Under the pieces are notes generated by a model, which saw only the letters and a program-made list of their open reading frames with translations, was not told the DNA's origin and ran no database searches. A program made the translations under genes and the position numbers. Shown here piece by piece: positions 8,649 to 16,983 of a stretch of DNA of 64,000 nucleotides. This stretch comes from Salinibacterium sp. NG253 (GTDB lineage Bacteria > Actinomycetota > Actinomycetes > Actinomycetales > Microbacteriaceae): contig NZ_JADYWF010000001.1 of NCBI RefSeq assembly GCF_015864945.1, forward strand, positions 992,378 through 1,056,377, read 5' to 3'. The first letter of the stretch is position 1, and every line of letters begins with the position of its first letter.

Positions 8649-10655
8649 ATGTCAGATGCCCCTTCGCTAGAGCGAGTCTCTGCTCAGAACACGGCCGCAC
8701 GCGTGCGCCAGCAGAGCGGTTCTTTCGCCGAAATTCAGGACCAGGCCACCCACGATCCCCACGGTTTCTGGCTTGAGCAAGCAGCGCGCGTTGACTGGAT
8801 CACCCCACCGACGCTGTCCTCCCCCTCGCCGGCCCACGAGCCCGGAACAGCGCAAGGGTGCTGGTTCGCCGACGGAACGCTCAACATGAGTGCCAACGCC
8901 CTCGACCGGCACGTCGCCGCCGGCCGAGGAAACAACCCCGCCCTCATCACTGACTCCGCGATGACGGGTGAGCAGAAAACTCTCACCTATGCCGAGCTCC
9001 TCGAACGCGTTCGCAAATTCGCCGGCGCACTTCACGAACTCGGCGTCGGTGTTGGCGATCGCGTCTTGATCTACCTCCCGATGATTTCCGAGGCCGTAGT
9101 GGCGATGCTCGCGTGTGCCCGCATCGGCGCCATCCACTCCGTCGTCTTCGGAGGTTTCGCCGCCAACGAACTGGCCGTACGAATCAACGACGCCACGCCA
9201 TCCGTGATCGTAACGGCGACCGGTGGCCTCGAGCCGTCACGCCAAGTGGAATACCTGCCGATCGTGCATCAGGCCATTGCCTTGAGCACGGGGAGCGTGC
9301 GCTACGTCGTCGTCAAAGACCGTCCGCAGGTTAATGGCGATATCGCCGAGTACGCCACCGGCGCCACGAGCGGTGGCTCGCTAGATGTCGCTTGGCTCGA
9401 TTGGGATGACCTCGAAGCGGCCGCGCTCCCTGCCGACGCTGTGGAGATGCACGCCCACGACCCGCTCTACATTCTTTATACCTCGGGCACCACCGGCAGC
9501 CCCAAGGGTGTCGTGCGGGACACCGGCGGTTACGCCGTCGCTCTGCAGTGGGCTATGACTCATATCTACGGCGTGGGAAACGACAGCACGATCTTCACGG
9601 CGTCGGATGTCGGCTGGGTCGTCGGCCATTCCTTCATCGTCTATGGTCCGCTGCTGGCTGGCGCGGCCACCGTGCTGTACGAAGGAAAACCCATTGGCAC
9701 CCCCGACGCCGGAACGTTCTGGCGCATCATCCAGGACTACGCGGTTGATGTGCTCTACACGGCACCGACGGCGCTGCGCGCGATCCGCCGCGAAGACCCC
9801 GCGCTCGACGAGCTGGGCAAATACGACACGTCCAGCCTGCAAGCGGTGTATTTGGCGGGCGAGCGTCTCGATACCGAGACCTGGCACTGGGCCAATGACG
9901 GCATCCGCGTTCCCATCATTGACCACTGGTGGCAGACCGAGACTGGGTGGCCAATCTGCGCCAATCCGCGCGGTGTGCAGCAACTGCCCTCCAAGGCCGG
10001 CTCAACGGGCGTGCCGATGCCAGGCTTCCTCCCCCGCATCCTCGATGCCAATGGCAACGATGTGACGAAGCCGGGCACCGAGGGAAACATCGCCATCCAG
10101 TTGCCGCTCCCTCCCGGCGCCCTCATCGGACTCTGGGGAAGCCCGGAACGGTTCGCTAGTTCCTACCTCGAAGAGTTTCCCGGCTACTACGCCACCGGTG
10201 ACGCCGGCTACTTCGATGACGAGGGCTACCTCTTCGTCATGGGCCGCACCGATGACGTCATCAACGTGGCCGGGCACCGCCTCTCGACAGGGTCGCTCGA
10301 AGAAGTAATTTCTCAGCATCCGGATGTGGCCGAATGCGCTGTTCTCGGGCTGCACGATGAGCTCAAAGGCCAGCGCGCTGCAGGGTTCATCACGATGAAG
10401 CACGGCCGCAATCGCCTTGAGCATGATCTCGCCATCGAACTTGTGGCGCTCGTGCGCGAGGTGATCGGCCCGGTCGCTGCCTTCCGGGACGTGATGGTGG
10501 TCGAGCGGCTGCCCAAGACACGGTCGGGCAAGATTCTTCGTAAAACCATTCGCCAGATCTTCGACGGCGAAGACGTGCGCATCCCTCCCACGATCGAAGA
10601 CGTCACGGTGCTCGATGCGCTCTACACCGCTGCCGGACGCACTCGCTCGCAGTAG
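8649..10655 (+). CDS. prpE: propionyl-CoA synthetase (acyl-CoA synthetase, AMP-forming)
   Basis: 668 residues, starting at the ATG 6 nt after AAGGAG. It shows the AMP-forming motifs YTSGTTGSPKG (P-loop), the DHWWQTETGWP core, YATGDAGYFDDEGY, the hinge GRTDDVINVAGHR and the C-terminal catalytic Lys in SGKILRK, which is the usual regulatory acetylation site. The segments ELAVRINDA, GLEPSRQVEY and TAPTALRAIRREDP match propionyl-CoA synthetases better than acetyl-CoA synthetases. It activates propionate, and probably acetate, with ATP and CoA. The two downstream genes encode a carboxylate importer, so uptake and activation appear coupled. Confidence 0.88.
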   Translation: MSDAPSLERVSAQNTAARVRQQSGSFAEIQDQATHDPHGFWLEQAARVDWITPPTLSSPSPAHEPGTAQGCWFADGTLNMSANALDRHVAAGRGNNPALITDSAMTGEQKTLTYAELLERVRKFAGALHELGVGVGDRVLIYLPMISEAVVAMLACARIGAIHSVVFGGFAANELAVRINDATPSVIVTATGGLEPSRQVEYLPIVHQAIALSTGSVRYVVVKDRPQVNGDIAEYATGATSGGSLDVAWLDWDDLEAAALPADAVEMHAHDPLYILYTSGTTGSPKGVVRDTGGYAVALQWAMTHIYGVGNDSTIFTASDVGWVVGHSFIVYGPLLAGAATVLYEGKPIGTPDAGTFWRIIQDYAVDVLYTAPTALRAIRREDPALDELGKYDTSSLQAVYLAGERLDTETWHWANDGIRVPIIDHWWQTETGWPICANPRGVQQLPSKAGSTGVPMPGFLPRILDANGNDVTKPGTEGNIAIQLPLPPGALIGLWGSPERFASSYLEEFPGYYATGDAGYFDDEGYLFVMGRTDDVINVAGHRLSTGSLEEVISQHPDVAECAVLGLHDELKGQRAAGFITMKHGRNRLEHDLAIELVALVREVIGPVAAFRDVMVVERLPKTRSGKILRKTIRQIFDGEDVRIPPTIEDVTVLDALYTAAGRTRSQ

Positions 10656-10719
10656 TTCCCGCTTCACGATTCCCCACCATCCGTTCCCCTCTCAATTGTT
10701 TGTGGCAAGGAGGCCCCAA

Positions 10720-11112
10720 ATGTCTGATGAAAGTTCCCCCACTAAAAATGCGATGTCCCCGCCCGGCGACCCCACCGATGTGCCGAGTGTGCGCGCCGGG
10801 CTCATTTATCAAGATGAAGAGAAGGAGCCGGCATTTATCGAACTCAAACGGCGACACCGCTCGTTTGTGTTTCCCCTCACGGTGTTCTTCTTGGTCTGGT
10901 ATTTCGCCTACGTGATTTTGGCGGCCTACGCCCATGACTTCATGGCGACGCCCGTCTTCGGCGTCATCAATGTCGGACTGTTGTTGGGCTTTGGCCAGTT
11001 CATCAGCACGTTCGTGATCACCATGATGTACGTGTCATTCGCTAACCGGCGGCTAGATCCGCTCGCCGCCCAAATCAGAGCAGATCTCGCCGCAAAGGAG
11101 TCAGCACTATGA
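10720..11112 (+). CDS. DUF485 small membrane protein
   Basis: 130 residues from the ATG 7 nt after AAGGAGG. The soluble N-terminus (about 50 residues) is followed by two membrane segments (VFPLTVFFLVWYFAYVILAA and VINVGLLLGFGQFISTFVIT). DUF485 proteins (YjcH in E. coli) are encoded next to ActP-type acetate symporters and probably assist them. The gene overlaps actP by 4 nt (ATGA), so the two are translationally coupled. Confidence 0.9.
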   Translation: MSDESSPTKNAMSPPGDPTDVPSVRAGLIYQDEEKEPAFIELKRRHRSFVFPLTVFFLVWYFAYVILAAYAHDFMATPVFGVINVGLLLGFGQFISTFVITMMYVSFANRRLDPLAAQIRADLAAKESAL

Positions 11113-12743
11113 TCGCCACAACCCTGGCCATGGCCGCCGCTGCGGCGGTTGATGCTGAGTCTCAAAGCAATCCGATTCTGAATATCTCGATCTTCATCGG
11201 CTTTGTCGGAATCACCCTGTTTATCGTGATTCGCGCCAGTCGAAACAATGCGACGGCGGCAGACTACTACGCGGGCGGGCGATCATTCACCGGTCCACAA
11301 AATGGGTTCGCGATCACGGGAGACTACCTCTCAGCAGCGTCCTTCCTCGGCATCGTTGGCGCGATTGCTATCAACGGTTATGACGGATTCTTGTACTCCA
11401 TCGGCTTCTTGGTGGCTTGGCTGGTTGCCTTGCTGTTGGTGGCAGAGCTCATGCGCAACACCGGCAAATTCACGATGGCGGATGTTCTTTCCTTCCGTCT
11501 GAAGCAGCGTCCGGTGAGAATGGCAGCCGCACTAACCACGCTCGCGGTGTGCTTCTTCTATCTACTGGCACAAATGGCCGGAGCGGGTGGCCTCGTCTCG
11601 CTGCTCCTCGGCATCGACGACAAAGTTGGTCAATCAATCGTCGTCGCCATCGTGGGTGGCCTCATGATCTTGTACGTGCTGATCGGCGGCATGAAGGGCA
11701 CCACGTGGGTGCAGATCGTGAAAGCGTTCCTCCTCGTGGGTGCCGCAATCGCGATGGCCATCTGGGTGCTTGTCATCAATGGCTTCGACCTGTCGCGCGT
11801 GCTGCAGAGCGCAGTCGACAACTCCGTGGCTACGCCCGCTGACGCTATTTTGGCGCCGGGGCTCAAGTACGGCGCGAATCCGCTCGACTTCATCTCGCTG
11901 TCGCTCGCCCTCGTGCTGGGCACGGCAGGCCTGCCTCACGTGCTCATGCGCTTCTACACGGTGCCAACCGCCAAAGAGGCACGGCGCTCAGTCGTGTGGG
12001 CGATTTGGCTCATCGGCGGCTTCTACATCCTCACCCTCGTGTTGGGTTACGGTGCAGCAGCCTTGGTAGGTTCTGCAACGATCCTGGATGCTCCCGGCGG
12101 AGTGAACTCCGCAGCTCCGCTACTCGCGCTCGAACTCGGCGGGCCATTGCTGCTGGGGTTTGTCTCCGCGATCGCGTTCGCTACGATCCTTGCGGTCGTG
12201 GCAGGGCTCACGATCACGGCAGCGGCATCCTTCGCTCACGACATCTACTCCAACGTGATCAAGAAGGGCAAGGGAGACCCGGATGCCGAGGTCAAGATCG
12301 CGCGTCGCACTGTCGTCGTGATCGGTGTTCTCGCCGTCGCGGGAGGTATTGGTGTTCAAGGTCAGAACATCGCCTTCCTCGTGGCGCTCGCCTTCGCGGT
12401 TGCCGCGAGCGCGAACCTTCCGACGATCCTGTACTCCCTGTACTGGAAGCGGTTCAATACGCGCGGTGCCGTCTGGAGCATGGTTGGCGGCCTGTCAGCA
12501 GCAGTTCTGCTGATCGTGTTCTCTCCCGTCATGAGCGGAACCCCCACGTCGATGCTGGGTGAAGGCGTGAACTTCGCGATCTTCCCCCTGCAGAATCCGG
12601 GCATCGTTTCAATCCCGCTCGGGTTCGTTCTCGGCTGGTTGGGAACCGTGACGTCGTCTCGCACAGAAGACCCGGCGCTTGCTGCCGAGATGGATGTGCG
12701 TTCGCTCAGTGGCCACGGCGCTGAAGCGGCGACAACTCACTAG
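11109..12743 (+). CDS. actP: sodium:monocarboxylate (acetate) symporter, ActP family
   Basis: 544 residues with about 13 membrane segments, a sodium:solute symporter of the ActP branch. Family features include the YYAGGRSFTGPQNGFAITGDYLSAASFLG segment near residues 50-80, spanning TM2. It should import acetate, propionate or related acids with Na+. It overlaps the DUF485 gene and follows prpE, so imported acid is activated by the enzyme from the same transcript. A strong hairpin ends the operon. Confidence 0.92.
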   Translation: MIATTLAMAAAAAVDAESQSNPILNISIFIGFVGITLFIVIRASRNNATAADYYAGGRSFTGPQNGFAITGDYLSAASFLGIVGAIAINGYDGFLYSIGFLVAWLVALLLVAELMRNTGKFTMADVLSFRLKQRPVRMAAALTTLAVCFFYLLAQMAGAGGLVSLLLGIDDKVGQSIVVAIVGGLMILYVLIGGMKGTTWVQIVKAFLLVGAAIAMAIWVLVINGFDLSRVLQSAVDNSVATPADAILAPGLKYGANPLDFISLSLALVLGTAGLPHVLMRFYTVPTAKEARRSVVWAIWLIGGFYILTLVLGYGAAALVGSATILDAPGGVNSAAPLLALELGGPLLLGFVSAIAFATILAVVAGLTITAAASFAHDIYSNVIKKGKGDPDAEVKIARRTVVVIGVLAVAGGIGVQGQNIAFLVALAFAVAASANLPTILYSLYWKRFNTRGAVWSMVGGLSAAVLLIVFSPVMSGTPTSMLGEGVNFAIFPLQNPGIVSIPLGFVLGWLGTVTSSRTEDPALAAEMDVRSLSGHGAEAATTH

Positions 12744-12751
12744 AACGAGGA

Positions 12752-12792
12752 TGGGGCGTGCAGTGCGAAGATTCTTCGCACTGCACGTCCCA
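12752..12792. terminator. bidirectional terminator hairpin
   Basis: Arms 12752-12770 and 12774-12792 pair over about 19 bp with one or two G-T pairs and a tiny loop, between the convergent actP and glpR genes. There is no T-run, but stem strength and position indicate termination for both operons. Confidence 0.75.
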
Positions 12793-12822
12793 TTGTTCTG
12801 CCCGGTAGTGGGGCAGCAAGTG

Positions 12823-13761
12823 TTAGCTAGCGCGACGACGAGCAAGCGCGGCGTCGAGGTCGAGCGAGTTGCCCGATTCTTCGACGATCCCCATGCCGGC
12901 AAACCTGCTGGGGGCGGATGCCGCGGCCGGAGCTTCGGCAGGCGCAGTCGCTGCACGCTGAGCATCCCGCGCAAGTTCCGCTTCGCGAGTAGCTGACGCC
13001 ATCGCGGCGGTGTTTGCGCGCAGGGCCTGTTCGGCGGATTCCGCCGCAGCCCGCAGCTCGCTGTCAATCTGCCCAGCGTGGCGGGCTGCCGCGACAGCGG
13101 CTTCTGGCGCGTTGCTGCGGGTGAGGTACATGGGCTTCGGCACGGGAACGGGAGTCCAGCTGACCTTCGACGTGACGTCTTCGATGGGGGCTTCCGATGA
13201 GAGCACAACCCGGCGACGAGGTGCAGCAGTGCGAGCCCGCGGGGCGCTGCTATCGCGTCGACTGCGTGAACGTTCTGCTAGCCGCGACAGCATGGCACTC
13301 GCGCTCATGCCGGCCATGGTGGCGGCAGCGAGAACGAGCCACGTGCCGGAGATGATGGCGGCTCCGGCCGTAAAGATCATGACGACCTGCACGGCAATTA
13401 CCGCAATGCTGGCCAGGAGCACGGCTGCGGTGAAGGCGCGCGTGCGACGCAAGCGTCGGGCGGAGAGCGCGAGCGCTTCTTCGCGTGTGGGTGGGGTGAC
13501 GGCGCGACCGACGGCGACCGGCCCTTGGTTCACACTTGCCTTGGCCAGTTCTGCCGCGTGCCGCGCAACAGCTTCGGCGCGCACCTCGTCAGGAATCTCT
13601 GAGGTCTGCGCCAAAACGCGGATCGTCTGCTGAAGTCGAACGGCGTTTCGTTCGGTAGCCAAGTACTCGCGATTCTTGAACCAGTTCGGAACCAGGTACA
13701 CGAGCCACAGCGCCGCGGCGAGCGCGATCATGACGCCGCCGCCGATGCTGGTGAGTTCCAT
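12823..13761 (-). CDS. glpR: GlpR/SepX-type actinobacterial membrane protein (cell division-associated)
   Basis: 312 residues. An N-terminal membrane segment (IGGGVMIALAAALWLVYLVPNW) is followed by a cytoplasmic stretch, two more segments (about residues 107-155) and a long Ala/Arg-rich cytoplasmic tail. The N-terminal sequence and the rimJ-galU context match Rv0996 of Mycobacterium, called GlpR in Corynebacterium and SepX in Streptomyces, where it is tied to FtsZ-dependent division. In those genera a MoeA-like gene, glp, usually lies between galU and rimJ; here it is missing. A TAGCGT box 6 nt before the ATG suggests a leaderless mRNA. Confidence 0.75.
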   Translation of the reverse strand: MELTSIGGGVMIALAAALWLVYLVPNWFKNREYLATERNAVRLQQTIRVLAQTSEIPDEVRAEAVARHAAELAKASVNQGPVAVGRAVTPPTREEALALSARRLRRTRAFTAAVLLASIAVIAVQVVMIFTAGAAIISGTWLVLAAATMAGMSASAMLSRLAERSRSRRDSSAPRARTAAPRRRVVLSSEAPIEDVTSKVSWTPVPVPKPMYLTRSNAPEAAVAAARHAGQIDSELRAAAESAEQALRANTAAMASATREAELARDAQRAATAPAEAPAAASAPSRFAGMGIVEESGNSLDLDAALARRRAS

Positions 13762-13767
13762 GGGTAT

Positions 13768-13773
13768 ACGCTA
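13768..13773 (-). promoter_or_regulatory. -10 box for leaderless glpR mRNA
   Basis: On the minus strand TAGCGT ends 6 nt before the glpR ATG, which puts the transcription start at or within a base or two of the start codon. Confidence 0.5.
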
Positions 13774-13932
13774 CGAGCATCCGTGCATGACAGGCTGTCG
13801 GCACGCGGTAGTGACGTGACAAGTTGCTGAGAGTCCCCCGGCAACAACGCCAAGATATGCGCCACCACACGCGTGACCACACGATCGCTGGCAGCGTGTT
13901 CGGCACCGGCTCAGTGCTTCACAACCGTCGGC

Positions 13933-14592
13933 TCAGCGCTGCGGAAGGCTCAGAGGGTGCGCGGCCCGCACACGGTCGTCAGCCGGAATGTGAGCATCCT
14001 GCTCGGGAGCGTTACCTGATTTCCAGCGCCGTAAGACACCCTGAGGGATCTCTTCCACTGTGAGAGCAAAACAGAAGTGGTCGCGCCAGTCACCATCGAT
14101 GTGGATGAAGCGGCGGCGAAGTTGTTCGTAGCGGAACCCCAGCTTCTCGACCACGCGAAGGCTCGGCTCGTTCTCGGGTCGAATGCAGATCTCCATTCGG
14201 TGGAGACCAAGTTGAAAGAAGCAGTAGTCGGTGGCGAGCGCGACCGCGGTTGGTGTGAGCCCTTTGCCCGCGAATCGCTCAGACACCCAATAGCCGAGGG
14301 ATGCCGAGGCGAGCGACCCATAGGTAATGGACGACACGTTCAACTGACCCGCAACTTCACCCTCGTACTCGATCACGAACGGCAAGCCGGTGCCTACGCG
14401 AGACTGCTGCAGCAGACCCCGGATGCTCGACTTCACGTCGAACGATGACGGACCAACCGGGCTGGTGGCTTCCCACTTGCGAAGCCACCCCCGGTTGTCA
14501 CGGAGTTCTTTTTCTAACGCACGAGCGTCTCGCACCCGAATGGGCCGAATACTGATGTTTCCGTCGCCAAGCGTCGGAATGCCAAACGCCAT
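13933..14592 (-). CDS. rimJ: RimJ/RimL-type GNAT acetyltransferase
   Basis: 219 residues. The GNAT fold is recognisable from ISIRPIRVRDARAL at the N-terminus, the acetyl-CoA region GYWVSERFAGKGLTPTAVALA and the C-terminal RPENEPSLRVVEKLGFRYE. Relatives acetylate N-termini of ribosomal proteins or other amino groups; the substrate here is not known. The gene follows galU with a 3-nt gap and should share its transcript. The last ~40 residues are polar and extend past the usual fold. Confidence 0.88.
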   Translation of the reverse strand: MAFGIPTLGDGNISIRPIRVRDARALEKELRDNRGWLRKWEATSPVGPSSFDVKSSIRGLLQQSRVGTGLPFVIEYEGEVAGQLNVSSITYGSLASASLGYWVSERFAGKGLTPTAVALATDYCFFQLGLHRMEICIRPENEPSLRVVEKLGFRYEQLRRRFIHIDGDWRDHFCFALTVEEIPQGVLRRWKSGNAPEQDAHIPADDRVRAAHPLSLPQR

Positions 14593-14595
14593 CCG

Positions 14596-15486
14596 CTAGT
14601 CCAGTGTTGAGCTGAACTGCTTAAGCCACGGGCGCAGTTCAGGGCCCAGGTCGTCGCGCTCAACAGCAAGCTGCACGATGGCCTTGATGTAGTCGAGACG
14701 GTCACCGGTGTCGTAACGGCGACCGCGGAATACGACGCCATAAACGCCGCCAGCGATATCGTTCTCTGCCATCTCCTGCAGGGCATCCGTCAACTGGATT
14801 TCGCCACCCTTGCCGGGATCGGTGCGCTCGAGAACCTCGAAGATTTCTGGCCTCAAGACGTAGCGACCGATGATGGCGAGGTTGGAGAGCGCGGTGCCCT
14901 GAGCCGGCTTCTCGACAAGGCCCGTGATGTGCACAACATCGGGATCGTCGGTGGGTTCTACCGTCGCGATGCCATACATGTGGCTCTGGGCCGGGTCGAC
15001 CTCCATGAGGGCGATGATGGTGGCGTTGCGACCCTCTTGCTCTTCAAGCATGCGGGAGAGCAGAACGTCGCGATCATCGATGAGGTCGTCACCGAGCAGT
15101 ACGGCGAACGGTTCATGACCCACGTGCATTTTGGCGCGGAGAACAGCGTGACCGAGACCGCGCGGGTCACCTTGACGCACGTAGTGCATGTCAGCGAGGT
15201 CGTTAGAGAACTCAACTTTCGAAAGACGGTCGGTATCGCCCTTTTGCTCAAGAGTGGCCTCGAGCTCGGTCATTCGATCGAAATGGTTTTCGAGGGCGTT
15301 TTTGTTACGCCCGGTGATCATCAACACATCGGTGAGGCCAGCGGCAACCGCCTCCTCTACGACATATTGGATAGCCGGTTTATCTACAACCGGCAACATC
15401 TCCTTCGGCATAGCTTTCGTTGCCGGGAGAAATCGTGTGCCCAGACCTGCAGCAGGAATAACCGCTTTAGTAATCTTCGTAGCCAT
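14596..15486 (-). CDS. galU: UTP-glucose-1-phosphate uridylyltransferase
   Basis: 296 residues from the ATG at 15486; an upstream in-frame extension would run into the divergent promoter region. The nucleotide-binding signature AAGLGTRFLPATKAMPKEMLPV starts near residue 10, followed by DKPAIQYVVEEA, GDDLID and VEKP motifs. It makes UDP-glucose for cell-wall glycans, glycolipids and trehalose. It is divergent from the 5-FTHF cyclo-ligase gene across a 39-bp gap that must hold both promoters. Confidence 0.95.
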   Translation of the reverse strand: MATKITKAVIPAAGLGTRFLPATKAMPKEMLPVVDKPAIQYVVEEAVAAGLTDVLMITGRNKNALENHFDRMTELEATLEQKGDTDRLSKVEFSNDLADMHYVRQGDPRGLGHAVLRAKMHVGHEPFAVLLGDDLIDDRDVLLSRMLEEQEGRNATIIALMEVDPAQSHMYGIATVEPTDDPDVVHITGLVEKPAQGTALSNLAIIGRYVLRPEIFEVLERTDPGKGGEIQLTDALQEMAENDIAGGVYGVVFRGRRYDTGDRLDYIKAIVQLAVERDDLGPELRPWLKQFSSTLD

Positions 15487-15512
15487 AGGTACAGCGTAGT
15501 CGGCCAGTCTCG

Positions 15513-15518
15513 TAGAAT
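15513..15518 (+). promoter_or_regulatory. -10 box (TAGAAT) for leaderless mRNA
   Basis: TAGAAT lies exactly 7 nt before the ATG of the 5-FTHF cyclo-ligase gene, and no Shine-Dalgarno sequence is present. Both features fit leaderless transcription. Confidence 0.6.
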
Positions 15519-15525
15519 GCTTAGT

Positions 15526-16116
15526 ATGACCGACGACGTCAGTCACGATAAACGTGCACTCCGGGCCGAATTACGCGAACGCCGACGCATCTGCACCGCC
15601 AAAGAGCGGGAAGAATTTAACACTGGTGTAACAGAGCACCTCATCGAGCTCACTCAGAGACTCGGATCTACCTCGATCGCCGCCTACCTTTCCACCACCG
15701 ATGAACCCGAAACCCGCGGATTTTTGCACTGGGCCTGCGAACACGACATCACCGTGCTGCTTCCCATCTCGCGCGCCGATGGCCTCCTCGACTGGGCCCC
15801 CTACGACGGCGAAGATGAAGACCAGGACCTCATCGGGATGCCAGCGCCTACGAGCGACGTGCTCGGCCCGATCGCCATCAACGACGTCGACCTCATCATT
15901 GTGCCTGCGGCATCCGTGGATCGTTCCGGCATGCGCATGGGCTGGGGTCGCGGCTATTTCGACAAGACCCTCGGCTCCATGGAGACCAAGCCACCCGTCT
16001 ACGCGGTGATCTTCGACAACGAATATGTGGATGAAGTACCCACAGAAATTCATGACCAACCAGTAAACGGCATAGTTACCCCCACGGGAATTGTGACCAT
16101 CACCGAGCACAACTAA
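15526..16116 (+). CDS. 5-formyltetrahydrofolate cyclo-ligase
   Basis: 196 residues. Family marks are the basic N-terminus (KRALRAELRERRR), the substrate/ATP region and the C-terminal GMRMGWGRGYFDKTL motif. It converts 5-formyl-THF to 5,10-methenyl-THF with ATP, returning folate to the one-carbon pool. The start at 15526 is favoured over an ATG 9 nt upstream because TAGAAT lies 7 nt before it. The gene heads a run with fmdB and mscL and is divergent from galU, the same order seen in Mycobacterium. Confidence 0.92.
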   Translation: MTDDVSHDKRALRAELRERRRICTAKEREEFNTGVTEHLIELTQRLGSTSIAAYLSTTDEPETRGFLHWACEHDITVLLPISRADGLLDWAPYDGEDEDQDLIGMPAPTSDVLGPIAINDVDLIIVPAASVDRSGMRMGWGRGYFDKTLGSMETKPPVYAVIFDNEYVDEVPTEIHDQPVNGIVTPTGIVTITEHN

Positions 16117-16123
16117 GGATCTC

Positions 16124-16462
16124 GTGCCTACCTACTCCTACCGCTGTACCGAATGTGACAACGCGTTCGATATCCAGCAATCGTTCACCGATGACTCGCT
16201 CACGGTGTGCCCCGCCTGCCAAGGCAAACTTCGCAAGATCTTCTCCGCCGTCGGAGTCACGTTCAACGGCTCTGGTTTCTACCGCAACGACTCACGCTCG
16301 ACCACGAGTTCGACTGACTCCAGCTCGAGCTCGAGCTCGTCAAATACTTCGAATTCGTCGTCTGACTCAAAGAAATCTGACTCCGCGAAGTCGGATTCGA
16401 AGCCGTCGACAAGCGCCTCATCTCCGCCAGCCTCTTCACCATCGGCCACAAAAGCGTCATAG
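16124..16462 (+). CDS. FmdB-family zinc ribbon protein with Ser-rich tail
   Basis: 112 residues. The N-terminal 45 residues form an FmdB zinc ribbon: PTYSYRCTECD with the CxxC pair, and VCPACQGKLRKIF with the second pair. The remaining ~60 residues are almost all Ser, Lys, Asp, Thr and Ala and are probably disordered. The gene begins with GTG 7 nt after the cyclo-ligase stop. FmdB proteins are called regulatory, but their role in actinobacteria is not established. Gene order with mscL is conserved in the phylum. Confidence 0.85.
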   Translation: MPTYSYRCTECDNAFDIQQSFTDDSLTVCPACQGKLRKIFSAVGVTFNGSGFYRNDSRSTTSSTDSSSSSSSSNTSNSSSDSKKSDSAKSDSKPSTSASSPPASSPSATKAS

Positions 16463-16492
16463 TTATTACTTCCCCCACACAGAGGAGTAATC

Positions 16493-16894
16493 ATGTTAAG
16501 CGGATTCAAAGAATTCATTTTGCGTGGCAACGTCATCGACTTGGCCGTTGCAGTCGTCATTGGCGCTGCATTCACGGCAGTCGTCAACACGATTGTTGAA
16601 GCGGTATTCAACCCGCTCATCGGTGCCTTGTTTAATGCAGAGTCGCTGGCGACAGCACTCCCGGTCGAAATTGGCACCAGCGGGGCAGTGATCTACTTCG
16701 GCGCGGTCATCGCGGCGATCATCCAGTTCGTGCTCGTCGCAGCCGTCGTGTACTTCGCCATCGTTGCCCCGATGAACTATGCCAACAAGCTTGCCGCTGC
16801 ACGCAAGCCGGCCGTCGTGGAGCCTGAAGCTGGCCCCACCGAGGCAGAACTGCTTCTGCAGATTCGCGACCTGCTCGCCAAGCAGAGCAGCTAG
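16493..16894 (+). CDS. mscL: large-conductance mechanosensitive channel
   Basis: 133 residues, the normal length for MscL. The N-terminal amphipathic helix (LSGFKEFILRGNVIDLAVAVVIGAAFTAVV) runs into TM1 and is followed by a periplasmic loop, TM2 (GAVIAAIIQFVLVAAVVYFAIV) and a C-terminal bundle helix (EAELLLQIRDLLAK). The homopentamer opens under membrane tension and releases solutes on hypo-osmotic shock. GAGGAG lies upstream of the ATG. A heptamer tandem repeat follows the stop codon. Confidence 0.95.
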   Translation: MLSGFKEFILRGNVIDLAVAVVIGAAFTAVVNTIVEAVFNPLIGALFNAESLATALPVEIGTSGAVIYFGAVIAAIIQFVLVAAVVYFAIVAPMNYANKLAAARKPAVVEPEAGPTEAELLLQIRDLLAKQSS

Positions 16895-16902
16895 CGCTCC
16901 GC

Positions 16903-16941
16903 AGCTCACAGCTCACAGCTCACAGCTCACAGCTCACAGCT
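16903..16941. repeat. AGCTCAC heptamer tandem repeat
   Basis: Five exact copies of the 7-bp unit AGCTCAC and a partial sixth start 9 nt after the mscL stop; a separated copy lies at 16951-16957. Seven is not a multiple of three and the array is non-coding, so it probably arose by replication slippage. Copy number should vary between strains. Confidence 0.95.
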
Positions 16942-16983
16942 ACCCTCGGTAGCTCACGAACTATCGGCGAGCGGCCAAGGCAC

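Noticed and set aside
160-13835. Shared GAGAGTCCCCC motif near 170 and 13829 as a regulator operator
   Set aside because: Only two copies were seen, one of them part of other palindromic sequence, and nothing links them to a particular regulator.
14929-15516. Upstream extension of the 5-FTHF cyclo-ligase frame
   Set aside because: The extra ~195 codons overlap galU on the other strand. The TAGAAT box 7 nt before 15526 marks the true start.
16903-16957. Repeat array considered as CRISPR
   Set aside because: The unit is only 7 bp with no spacers and no cas genes nearby; it is a simple tandem repeat.
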